Origin: Aphis gossypii
Taxonomy: Eukaryota; Arthropoda; Insecta; Hemiptera; Aphididae
Assembly (NCBI RefSeq): GCF_020184175.1
Contig: NC_065531.1
Location: forward strand, 55,201,213 to 55,265,212
Reading direction: 5' to 3'
DNA: 64,000 bases
Part shown: in pieces, positions 42,801 to 54,276 of the stretch
Numbering within the stretch: position 1 is the stretch's first letter
Layout of the letters: every line of letters begins with the position of its first letter
Notes under the pieces: model-generated
What the model saw: the letters and a program-made list of their open reading frames with translations, nothing else
Database searches by the model: none
What the model was told of the DNA's origin: nothing
Position numbers and translations under genes: made by a program

Positions 42801-44937
42801 ATATTTAAATTTATATTTTATACTTATGTTACCAATTTCCTTTATATTTAGTTATGTATACATTTTGAAGTGTTTTAAATTATTTTTTAATAAAATATCG
42901 ATGCACATATCACCATCACCTGCTGTGATAACGAATATATTTCTATTCTTGGTATTTACGTGTTATAAATCTGAATTTATTTATGATAATTTAACTATAT
43001 AAGATAATACAAATCTTCGTTTCCTACTCGTGATAATATCCAACAAGGTTAGATTATTCTAAGCTCTTCGGACATTTTATATGCACAATACTTTTATAGT
43101 TTATACCTACTCATATAGTTATAACTGTTTTTTATTATTATTAATATCATTCATTAATTTTTATTGACATGACAATTATACAACATTGAATAATATTTAA
43201 AAAAAATTTTTGTATTAAAGAGATAATAACTCATGAGCCATATTCATCATAATATTATGCAAATAGTTTATTTATTTAATATCAAATTTATTTGAATAAA
43301 ACAAATATGCTGGAATGATAGTTCATTTTTTATTAAAAAAAAATAAATAAATTGTATTCAAAATGTATGTTGAATAATTTTGTTAATAATAATTATCATA
43401 CTAAAAAAAAAAATGTTAAAGGTACTATTACAAAATAGTTAATAATGTTAAAAAGCCTACGTATAAAATTCGCTACTATTGATAGTTTATAGATACAAAA
43501 GCTAATATTTCAAACATAATTAATTCTATTTCTGAAACAACCAATCTGATTTCTGCCTTATTGGCAGTACTTTTGAAAACAAATGTTATAGGCTATTATT
43601 TACATTTACCCTTTTACAATTAAAACTTTCTACCTAATCTTACCTAATTATTCTTGTCAATATTGTAACAAATATGGATTTTTTTCATATTTTTATATTT
43701 TCAATAATTTTCTATAACACAATAGTACTATGTAAATATGTATGTATTTATATCTTGATAATTATTATATTTACTCGTATTATTATTCATAAATATCAAC
43801 GACTTAACTATAAATTTTAATTTATTATCTTTAAATTACTTAAAAATATCATAAGATAAATAAAATTACCTAATTGCTTATTAACTTTTAAACACCATTA
43901 CTTAGGACAAAATATCCCATCTCCTAACTAGCCTTATCATCTGAACAGATATCCTGATATACTTGATATTTTTAAAGCAAAAAAAACATACTCTTAAGTA
44001 ATAATGAACAATATTCTAATTCCAGATTGCTCAGAAGTAAAATCTCAATTACGTAATAATATACTAAATCAATTCAAAATTTATCTATTTTTACACATAA
44101 AAACAGTGTGATTTAACAATCAGCTTTTTAATTTTTTGAAACATATAAGTTATAAAAATAAAATATATCTAAAATAGCTAGGTAGCAAGTCCAATAAGAT
44201 TGAAAATCTTATTATATTATTATGGAATAATTTAAAATGTTCAAATTAATTTTTTGCTGTTTTATGTACGAGTATATTAGTATATAATATTATAATCAGT
44301 GAAATATGTAAAACAAATGAAAACTTAATTTTTTTTAATGAATATTTGGTTCAACAATATTATATGTTTAAGCTTTAAAGATCATACGATCCTTTAGTAT
44401 CAAAAGTTTGTACATAGTGTTATTCATTTAAATTAGTTTTACTGCATGTATAGAATATACACTATGTCAATGTGAAACATATAATTCTCTAAAACATTAA
44501 ATGGATTTCATTGTAATGAATATCTTCTTAAAAGCTCATGTCACTATGCCAATATATACACAAACGCATAGAAACCCTTGTTTCAAATAGTAATGAATAA
44601 ACAGAAATTCACTAATAATTTACACAAAATGCATCTAAAATAAGCATACAGATAAATTAATTATTAAGTATGAAGAGCTTAAACTTAATTAAATTTAATG
44701 AAATTTTTTATGATTCTTTCAAAGCACCATTGTTAAAGTATTCTTGCCTAAAAAGTCGACTTCATCGAAAAAAATACTACTATTTTTTATAAATAAAAGA
44801 ACGCCGTTGATTTATATTTATACAAAGTAAAACACTCTTTAGAGTTTTTTTAACCTTTAATATATTTTCAACCTAATCAGTGGTAGGTACTACAGAACTA
44901 AACTAATTTTGTGGAAATAATAAGAAAAAACACTGAC
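36801..44937 (-). other. Start of GPCR intron 2; no further exon recognised
   Basis: Intron 2 begins with GTCAGT at 44937. I read the minus strand leftward for the expected continuation (rest of TM3, a Trp-containing DR[WY] motif, TM4-TM7) and found nothing convincing in this 8 kb, which is AT-rich and holds only short chance frames. A diverged exon cannot be excluded by eye. If none exists further left either, intron 2 is longer than 44.9 kb and the 3' part of the gene lies outside the window. Confidence 0.5.
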
Positions 44938-45097
44938 CTGAAAGTACAAAACCAATTTGCAAGCTATAGTGCCCATGAACCATGTTTCTGTGACATCCCA
45001 CACCACAGTTGGTGGCAAGCAGATTAGGATCACTAAAAAGTCAGCCACCGCCAAGTTAACGATAAAATAATTCGTTACCGTTCGCATTGTTCGATTC
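44938..45097 (-). CDS. Allatotropin/orexin-type peptide GPCR, coding exon 2 (TM2 to start of TM3)
   Basis: The first base, G45097, completes the Arg96 codon begun in exon 1 (AG+G). The exon then reads NRTMRTVTNYFIVNL and continues through TM2, giving residues 97-149. MRTVTNYFIVNLAVAD is the intracellular loop 1/TM2 signature of orexin-like peptide receptors, with the conserved Asp at D115 (2.50). WDVTETWFMG is the first extracellular loop, with its conserved Trp at W135. C142 is the TM3 disulfide cysteine (3.25), and Q149 sits seven residues later at 3.32, the Gln that contacts ligand in orexin receptors. The acceptor is a strong run of T then AG (45099-45098), with a branch-like GCTAAT upstream. 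The donor after TTTCAG is GTCAGT (from 44937), at phase 0. The frame stays open a little past the donor, so the donor rather than a stop defines the end. TM3-TM7 and the DRY-type motif are not here and must lie on further exons. Confidence 0.92.
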
Positions 45098-46204
45098 CTA
45101 AAAAAAAATTAGCGTAAATCATATCAAACGAAATTTGAAAAGATCAGTTGTATTTAAACTTATTTAAAGATAAAAATGTCTACAATGTATAATTAATCAT
45201 TATTAATTTTGTTATAAATTAACAATTGTATTTCAACATATTCATCAACACTATTTTAACAAAAATAAAATGTAGACAATGTATGTTGTACCTATAGCCA
45301 AATATTGATATTAATAATGAATTTTCATATACCTAAATAAATAACTAATAATAACGAAAAAATAGATCCATAAAAATATGAATTCACAGTGTATTGGTTA
45401 ATGTTTTATCTACCCATGTAATAATCATTTTAATTGATAAATGTGGTAACAATATATATTCTACTTAAAATGATAGCATAATAGTTTACTAAATATATCT
45501 AGGTGTATGTATTAATTTAATTTCAAAATACAAAAATATTTTTTGATTTTTAATGAAATATCAGTAGAAAGAACCTAAGAAAAAATCTCTGGAATACAAT
45601 ATTATACACACAACATTTTTCAATAAAAATGATAAATTTAATTTAATTGAGTTTTATTATTTTTTGTAAACTATAATAAATATGATTACTATCGTAGGTA
45701 TTCTTAAAAGTTTTATTAGATATATTAAACAAAATATCAAAAATAAAAATACAATAAAATTATTACTAATTAAATTATTATAAATTTCATAATTATTTCA
45801 TCGTAGAAAAAATGCATTTATAAATAAGCTAGTACCTAAGTGAGAAAGAATCTGTTGTATAATAAATTTCGAGTAGTTCACTATTATGGGTAAACTGAAA
45901 TTGAAGAAACTGTGATATATTATTGTAAAAGAAAAACGATTGTGAACAAAAACGGGCTGTCAGCATACATCACTAAGTATATTTAATGGTATATTTTTTG
46001 ATTTATATATTTAAGTTAATTTATTTTACTTTTAGTATTATTTTAATGGATTGATGAAATTTTTTCCGAAAACATTACAAAAATACATTTATTATATTAT
46101 TAGTATATTTAATCTTTATAATAATATCATATATTTATACATTTTATCAACCTATATAACCCAATATTTAATGAAATATTTATATTAATACTGTAAAAGA
46201 GTAA

Positions 46205-47150
46205 AACTAAGTTCATATTAAAAAAAAAAGTAGGTCAGCGCATTTCGGTGGTGGATGTTTGTCCATCGTCCCTTCGGTCCTCGGACGGTATAGTGTAATT
46301 TTACTGTAGGTACTCGATTTGAATGCAATAATTGCATTCGATAAAAAACGATTCTAAGTGGACGAGAGGATCTTTTTTATTTAATTTTATTCGTTTCTAT
46401 TAAACAAAGCCGTAATTAGTCGTCCGTAATATTATTTAATACTACAAAATCGTGATATCGTACGTTTTTTCTCCTTTAACCGCTTTTATTTCGAGTGCCG
46501 TTTCGAAAATCAAAAAATGATCTTTTCAAAGTACCAGCTCAAGAACATTGCTTTTCAGAAAATATGCTACACTTGTACTTTTGAGCAAGTTCAGGGGGAG
46601 AAAAAGTGTTTACAGAATAAAAAAGAAATAAACATCATTGTAAAACCAATACATTCCTCTATTCCTCCATTCGCTCCACTCAGAATCTAAAAAAATAATA
46701 TATTAAAATAAACCAAAAATTTCATAGTAATTAGTAACATAACAATTAAAAAATATATATAGTAAAGCTTTTAATAATATAATAATACACTTTAAGTTTT
46801 AAATACCGAAAAAATAATGTTTTTAAATTATTAAAAAATAATTAATATCGCTATTTATTGTTTAAATAAGTAATTTTTTTTAAATTTGAACTTAAAATAT
46901 CTATAAAAAAATTGTATTTATGTATGTTTTAGATTTTATTATTTCAGTATAAACTACTTATAAAGAATCTTGTATTAAATTTTCAAAAGCTAAATATGAA
47001 ACGAAAAGTTTTTATGAATTTCTAACTACGAAATAGTAGTAGTTTGTTATTTTTATAATTTTTACGAATTTCGTCAACATTTTAACTTGAAATGCATATA
47101 ACTTTCCCTATAGGTTTTTTATACATACATAAGAACAACTTAAATGGGTT
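46205..47150 (-). mobile_element. Family A related repeat inside GPCR intron 1
   Basis: A compact unit at 46205-46692 starts AAAAAGTAGGTCAGCGCATT, contains GATTTGAATGCAATAATTGC and AAAAAACGATTCTAAGTGG, and ends CGCTCCACTCAGAATCTAAA, so it has both family ends with a different core of about 300 bp. Sequence at 46870-47150 resembles two decayed internal units (CTTGTATTAAATTTTCAAAA; TACGAATTTCGTCAACATTT). The two parts may be one rearranged insertion or two. It sits in the intron and does not touch the splice sites. Confidence 0.55.
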
Positions 47151-47224
47151 TTTTTTAAGTTCTTACTAGAGCTTTTTTTTTCTAAATATTGTTTTTCCTA
47201 AGGATTTTTATTTCTATTACTTAA

Positions 47225-47437
47225 AAATATCTACAACTTTAGAGGATGGTCATAAATTGATTGTTTTTGAATTTTACTGGCTATATAACCCTCACTATTG
47301 GAATAAATTATTTTCATAATTATTGTGTTAAGTTTTTGTATATTATATAAACACTTGATGGCTAATTTTATTATAGTATAAATATATACATACCAAAAAT
47401 ACCCCCTCCCCAAACAAAAAACTGCAGCCACCCCTGT
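47225..47437. repeat. Possible hAT-like terminus in GPCR intron 1
   Basis: The reverse complement of 47423-47437 reads CAGGGGTGGCTGCAG, followed inward by TTTTTTGTTTGGGGAGGGGG, which resembles hAT termini starting CAGGGGTGG. A matching opposite end with target duplication was not found; the left border at a GAGGATGGTC stretch is a guess. A 66-codon frame through it on the minus strand looks like chance. Confidence 0.25.
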
Positions 47438-47717
47438 TCCGATAGATACCGCAAGTAAACAAAGGATCTCAAAGAGTATAAAATTCCAAAGATATTATAT
47501 AAAGCCTTCAAACCAAGGACTGAAAACAACCAAAATCTACTATTATTCTCTAAAAATCCTAAACTTTATAATGTAATTTAAAAAATTGCACATAGCAAAT
47601 GGTCGTTGTAGCTAAAGTTTACTCGTATTATGATGAACAAAAATAATATTATAACATTATGATTTTTACCCTTCAAACCAAAACAAAGAAATATGAAAAT
47701 ATGATGACATGTCTTAC

Positions 47718-48004
47718 CTGTAAACGGCTACGCAGACTAAAGCGTTTCCAATAAGCCCGACAACGAAAACCATAGAGTGCATGACTATAAATACCCATTC
47801 GGATTTTCGGGGTGTAACGTATTCGACTAGGTAATTGCGATATTCCTCATCCGTATAGTTAGCCATTTCGTCGTACTCGGTGTCGTTTTCTACCGCAGTA
47901 GGTGGAATAGTTGATTCTCGTCGAGTTGTCATGTTGATGTGTCCTTCGGTTACGCCTGTCGTCGAAAACGCAATCATAATAATCAACGTCCATTTCACCC
48001 ACAT
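47718..48004 (-). CDS. Allatotropin/orexin-type peptide GPCR, coding exon 1 (N terminus and TM1)
   Basis: This exon encodes residues 1-95 plus two bases of codon 96 of a rhodopsin-like receptor, expected in the plasma membrane and coupled to G proteins. Residues 1-21 (start MWVKW, hydrophobic LIIMIAF) look like a signal peptide. The extracellular tail has three N-glycosylation sequons, at N24 (NMT), N40 (NDT) and N49 (NYT), and an acidic stretch with YDEMANYTDEEY. The TPRKSEWVF motif precedes TM1, about residues 70-93, which holds the class A Gly-Asn pair at G86-N87. The tail just before TM1 and the TM1 text resemble orexin and insect allatotropin receptors; this is from family knowledge, not a search. 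The start ATG has a good insect context (ACAAAATG). The exon ends TTTACAG followed by the donor GTAAGA at 47717, leaving phase 2. RYamide or SIFamide receptors fit less well because of the exon 2 motifs. Confidence 0.9.
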
Positions 48005-48021
48005 TTTGTTTGATCCGAGCT
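48005..48021 (-). promoter_or_regulatory. 5'-UTR segment and splice acceptor upstream of the GPCR start codon
   Basis: Reading the minus strand, a T-rich tract (ATCTGTTTGT) leads to AAAATAG and then CTCGGATCAAACAAA before the ATG. The AG at 48021-48020 would be the 3' splice site of a 5'-UTR intron, leaving 15 bases of leader in this exon. Genomic sequence has an in-frame TAG at that same AG, so translation cannot start further upstream without splicing. This suggests a non-coding first exon to the right, at an unknown distance. It is inference from one splice-site match. Confidence 0.5.
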
Positions 48022-51000
48022 ATTTTACAAACAGATTAATTAACTAGATAATTTGTTCACAAGTAAGTCATCTAGGTCATCTCACATTCACTAACAATGC
48101 AATAAAGTGATTCGTTTAAAGAAATATTAAATATAACACAAATAGTTACACAAAGTAAGTAACATAAAGTTTAATAAATGGCATGCTTTATGAATAACGT
48201 AAACGATGGGAATGCAATCAATATAACAACTAAATGTTAAAAAAAAAACCCTTTGTAAGACAAATGGTAAACTAAAAGACATTTAAAATTTTTAATAATC
48301 ACCAAGTATAATATTATAATAAAATTTAAATACACATAAGAACAAACAATACATATGAGTACTACTAAACACTTCAGAAAATCAAAATTATTCATAATTG
48401 AAAAATATATTATTCTCCGTAAAAAAAAAAAACACAGAATTTGAGATATAAAGAGATTAATATTATATATGTAGATGAACATAATACGGTATTAATTTAA
48501 CTGTCAATTTTCTCTTTTCATTAAAAGCATATTGTTCTAATAGTTTAATAATAAATACATCACACGAGTAATTAAAAGTACTAAGCTATTATAAATTGTT
48601 TTATTTAAAAATATTTCAATCATTTTTTATAAGATCTAATAAAATAAAATTAACGAATTAATACGATAACGATAAGGAATAAAATACAATTATCAGTCCA
48701 AACAAATTGAATAGTATAATTTTAAAGAAAAGTTTATCACTTATTTTTTACAACTTTTCATTAAACGTTCAAGTAATAACCCCCAAAGCAATAATTCGAT
48801 AAACTAGCCTTTGATTAGGTCAGAGAAACATTTTTGGCAACACTCAGCGTTTTTAAAGTACCTGCCTTTATTCCAAAAGCTTTATAAAATAAAGATACTA
48901 TTTTTCACAGACTTCGATTTGGTGCAAAATAGTTCATTAAATATATTTTAGGTATAACTATAGTGTATTAAAGTCTATTATATACATTTTTTTCTTCCTC
49001 TTTTAAATAAATATATAATTCTTTTCTATATATATATATTTAATATGAATTCAATATTAATAAGTATTACTTTGTATACTTTAATGTATCTTTATACAAA
49101 TATAAATACAATTTATGAATGTAAAATATATTGTATAGCTGACCAAAATAAATAATAATATTAATATGCTAATGGTAAATATTTTATTTCGTAGAGTGAA
49201 TGACTCATTTGAAAAAAGTTACATAATGTCAAATTGGAGTGGCCGTTTTATGAAAAAGCGACTATTTCATGAAATATTTTCGGGTTTCAAAATGTGTGAA
49301 AAAGACGTTTCCACTTCAGGAAAAGGACAACTTTTCGTGAAAAAATCGATTTCACGAAGTAATACGCTACTACGATATACATTCACTAAGGTTTATAAAA
49401 TTGAATTACAGTTTAGAAAATTTCATTAAAAATGTAAGCAAAAAATTATTCTGAATTAGAATGGATAAAATCATAGATTATTTGATTTCTTCACCGAATA
49501 AGAAAAAAATATAATGATAAAAGTATAGTATATTTTACATTAATTATTAGTTATTAATATTATCTTCGGATATGTACAATATGTATGTATTTAAATTAAT
49601 TTAAAAATTATTAAGATTTTAATTAATATTGGTATTACCTAGCTACACTATACAATACTCAAAGTCGATAATAATCCACTGTCATAATAATGTTGTTTCT
49701 GATGAGTAATGTCAATGTTAACGGTGTAACTTAAAATTTTTTCATTAACTGAATGTTTTTGAATTATATTATGTATAAATTATAAAAAAAAAAAAAAAAA
49801 TAAAACATAACAATAGTTGTCATCTTTTAATTTCTATATTATTATTATTATTCCAAATTCAGAATAGATACTAATGGTGTCTCCTATTTTTGCAGAAAAG
49901 CATTGATCGAAATTACATTCGATTTTGGTCACTTGGTTTAATAAATGCTCTTTTGACTGACTTCAGAGGGTTAAGTGAACGGTCATTTGAAACTGATGTA
50001 CGGCTATTATAGTCTATAAGTATTAGATGTGAGTGTCATGTTATCGTATTGTATAGCATATTTTAAGAAAATATCGTATTTAGTACATTAACACTTTTAT
50101 AACATTATCTGAACTCTTGGAGGCAATCTTACATTAATCGGAAAATGTCCATAATAATAATGTCCTGTCGCTGGTAAGTTATTTAACAAACTATTACATC
50201 CTAAGCCTTAAATGGTCATTAATAAGTAAATTATGTAGGTGTATCGTGTAATATGTCATATGTGTATTTGTAACGGTGTACTAGGTATACAATTAATGTG
50301 AAAACCAATATCTGTAAATCAATGTCAAGGCCACTACAACTGAGGGTATCTTTAAACAAAAAACAAATTATATCTTGTCACAGCACCATTCATTATTTTC
50401 ACTATTACACTCAAATTTGCAGGTATACCAAATTTATCATACATCAAATATGATGTATAGTTTAATTTATACTACTATTCAGTATTTTGAATATATATTT
50501 AAAACAAATAATAACCTCGCCGTATAGCTTTTATACTAAGTCATCAAAAACATATTTCAGAAAAAAATTTTCCCAAATCCCTTAATATTTTATACGAATG
50601 TAAAAACATATAAAATAATATACTTGATTGTTTTTTAAAATAAACAATGTAATTGATTTTCGTTCATTGGGTATTTTACTTACTCGATCCTCTTATTTAA
50701 AAAATAAGCATTTTTTATTAGTATCTGTGACACTTAAATAATTTATATAATATATTAATATGTATATTTTTTATTGAAAAAAAATTATATTATTATATGT
50801 ACAATGTACACATTAATAGACAAAAACTTAATACGCATATATTATAATAAAAATATATTGTTAAAAAATGTATAAATAAAAATGAATTGCTTAAAAAACG
50901 AAGAAAACGACCCATTACTAGTACTTCTATTGACTTTATTTAGTTAACGGTGTTTATTTATGACAAATGGTCCCTTCACTACTTCCGCTCCAACTAACAG

Positions 51001-53148
51001 TGAAATTGTCTGGTGAATTATAGAATGCCAGGTCGGTCATTGATTAAAATGTTTGGTTGGATTTGGAAAGTTTCAAAATCTTTTATAACAGAACTAGGCC
51101 ATTTCATTAGCAGTAAGTAGTTTATTCACACTTAACAATATAGAATAGATGTTAGTTTTAAGCATTCATCAATACAAATACAATTCCAAATTCATAATTA
51201 ATACATTATAAATTCATTTAATACAACAACAAAAAAAAAAAACAATTTTAAAATAATCATTAATAATTTTTAATTTACAGTATTTTACTTGAATGAAAAA
51301 TATTATGATTACAATTATAAATCAAATTTTCTGTGATGAATTGACAAAGTTTGAAATGATAAGTCCAATAAGCACATTGTAAACAAAATCGTGTTTAAAA
51401 TATTAAAGTGTCAAGTATAAAGTACATAAATATATATTGACTATTATTCTAGTATCATACAAATATTTTGTTCCTAATAATATTAGCAAAATATATATCG
51501 CTTTATGAGTTCTTGATGGATATATAAACAAGTATTTGGTTATTTATGCATAGTAATGAGCTAACATTTAGCGACCCCAAAAGTTATTACTTAACATGTA
51601 AGGGTATATATCAAAATATATATGACTACATAATCCCTAACATTTTGATAAAGCAATTTTTTAGGTATCATACGAAGAAATAAGACTAAAGTACAACAAT
51701 CACTCAAAACCATACATAGTCAATACTCAATAATCGAAGGCCCAGATAAATCGAATAATTTCATTCTCTTATTCGAAGATACCGTAATGAATAAACAAAT
51801 TTAAAAATTACAACAAAGCAAACTCATACAATGACTAATTACTCATATTATGTTATAAATTAAATTAATATTTACAGTATGAATGTTTTAAATATTGTTC
51901 CATTTATATGATATATTATATAAATAGGTATTGTGCTAAAAAAATAAACATCTGACTATAGTATGTTTAAATAATTATATCTGTTACAGGTAATAACATT
52001 TTAAGTAAATTATTTTATGAAATTTAAACGTATAAAAATATTTTGTAATATATTCACTAAACCATATTATAATATATAGTATAAAATGTATATTTACAAT
52101 CATAATTCATAACATTGAGACATTGAGTTCAAGAGAAGTTCATTTTTTACATTTTATACAGATTTAATACATCTATAAATATTATTATACCATAAAACAT
52201 AAAAATCCTTTCACGTACATATCGATATAAAATTATATCTGTTGAAAACTTGAAAACTAAGACAACAAACTCATGCTACTGACAACGTATAACGCATATA
52301 CCTATATGTATACAATTTATAACAGGCACTCCACAGGTAGCATAAAAAGTATTTGATATAAATTTAAAAACTTTGGAAAAAATAATCTACTATGAACAAA
52401 TCACGTATTTTCCCTTTGAGTCGTTTAAGTGTTGACTCTTATTTCAATAAAACGAATAGTGCATGAGGTTATGACTCTGAGGCTATACTGAAAACAAATT
52501 ACGCGTATTCAGCAATATATCTTCCAATCCTTAATACAAACATAAAATGACTCACGTTTTTTAAGAACTTATTCTTCTCTAACAATAAATTTATAATGTG
52601 AGGACATTATATTATGAACATTAATATTTTTTCATATTTTTATGGAATAGATGTAATGAATAAAATATCAAAGTTTAAGATTATTTTTTCGTAGTAATAA
52701 ATAGTAATATTAATAAAAAGATTTTAAAAGTCCATAATTTAGCAAAAAAATCTTTTGGTTAGCTTCACGTACATTATAATTTAAGCCAATTAACTCATAT
52801 ATTGACTTTTTAATTATTAATATATATTATATAAACATTAAGCAAACCTTAATAATATATATTTTATTTCGTACAAATTATCTTAAATTTATCGTTATAT
52901 AATATCATTGCTTAAATTCATATTTACTCAAATAATAAATTATACCATTTAACACCAATACATATAGAATTGTATGGAACTCAATAAGTTATTATACATG
53001 GTTATCTTTTATTTTTTTGGCTTGATTATTATCAGTTATAACGAGTTAATTAGCTAATATAATTAAATAAATAATGTATTTTATAAAAATGACGTACCTA
53101 TAATTAATAGTTATAGATAGTTATAGAACTTTTAATTGTTATATTATA
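48022..53148. other. DNA upstream of the GPCR coding start, no coding recognised
   Basis: If a 5'-UTR intron exists, this is intronic. It holds a run of 17 A at 49784-49800 and a GC-richer patch near 50980-51080. At 49190-49385, short motifs (TTTCATGAAAT, GTTTCCACTTCA, CTTTTCGTGAAA) recall the foldback element at 53149. An 87-codon plus-strand frame overlaps that stretch but probably reflects the repeat. Confidence 0.45.
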
Positions 53149-54276
53149 GTTCTATCCTGGAAAAAAAATATTAAATAGTAATAGGGTTTGTAGTATATAT
53201 TGAGAACAGCACTCAGATAGATATATTATTTTTTATTAACTTACAAGTCACAATTATTGAAAAGCTTTCATGCATTGGTAATAATTTCACAAAATCAGTG
53301 TATTAGAATCAATGTCATCATAATCCTCATATTAATTATTAAAGTAGTTATAAAAAAAAAAATATTATTTCAGATGAAAAAGTTGTTTGTATTTAATATA
53401 TGCATGAGATTATGAATTATGAATCTTATGGCGTGTGCTTAAAATTATATTTTAGATATTATAGAATTTTTATTTATAATTATATATTTTTATAAGCGTT
53501 TTAAAGAATTATGATTATCTTTGGTTTTTACGATCACTCTTATAATAATCGTCAATGTCTTAACGAGATTGCTGGATAAACAATGTGGTTAATTAAATTA
53601 AATTATTAATACCACATTTCTAGATCCCATTTTACTTGTACTATGCGTATGTTTAAGCCTAATGATTTTCCCTAAAATATTCATATCATCATTATAAAGT
53701 AAATGAATATTTTAAGTTATGTCACATCCACTTGATGAAATTGTCCACTTCATGAAAAGTTATCCAGTTTATGAAATGGAAACTGTTTTTTTTTCCACTT
53801 AATAAAATAATTAAAATGTTTATGAAGTGGATATCTTTTCACGAATTGAATATTAAAATTTCATATCATGTAATTTTTTTTTATCGAATGGCCATCTACT
53901 TGGTGAAACAAAATATAATACGTTATAAATCTTTGTTATCAAAATCTTTATCTTATTAGATCTTATAAGATAACGATTGTCGTAAAGTAGTAGGTAAGTT
54001 AAAATAATATGACAATGGTTGTATGTTATATTTGTTTCGCCAGGTGGATGACCATTTGATAAAAAAAAATTAGACAATATGAAATTTAGTATCTATTCCA
54101 TAAAAATATATCCGCTTCATGAAAATTTTAATTATTGCACCAAGTAGAAACAAAACTGTTTCCATTTCATGAAAAGTTATTCAGTTCATGAAATGGACAA
54201 TTTCATCAAGTGGATGTATTCTCAATATATACTACCTACCCTATTACTGTTTAATGTTTTTTTTTCAGGATAAAAC
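53149..54276. mobile_element. Foldback (long inverted-repeat) element, one arm interrupted
   Basis: The outer arms are 53149-53210 and about 54219-54276 (AGTATATATTGAGAA against TTCTCAATATATACT), beginning GTTCTATCCTG and ending CAGGATAAAAC next to TA on both sides. The inner arms are about 53723-53915 and 54025-54218, starting CATCCACTTGATGAAATTG and ending with its inverse, roughly four fifths identical, around a loop of about 110 bp. The loop includes a short palindrome, ATCTTATAAGAT. On the right the two arm segments are contiguous. On the left they are split by about 510 bp (53211-53722) with no obvious ends of its own. A TA target would suit a Tc1/mariner-type MITE, but two bases are weak evidence. 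It has no coding capacity. Confidence 0.75.

Larger units (their letters stand above)
45098..47717 (-). other. Intron 1 of the peptide GPCR (phase 2)
   Basis: This 2,620-bp GT-AG intron separates the TM1 exon from the TM2 exon. Its donor is GTAAGA at 47717 and its acceptor is a nine-T tract ending in AG at 45098. Splicing reconstitutes one Arg codon and joins VAVYR to NRTMRT without a gap, which is direct support for the model. The right half carries repeats: a compact family A copy at 46205-46692, family A internal-type sequence at about 46870-47150, and a possible transposon end near 47437. The left half, 45110-46200, is plain AT-rich DNA. Confidence 0.88.
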
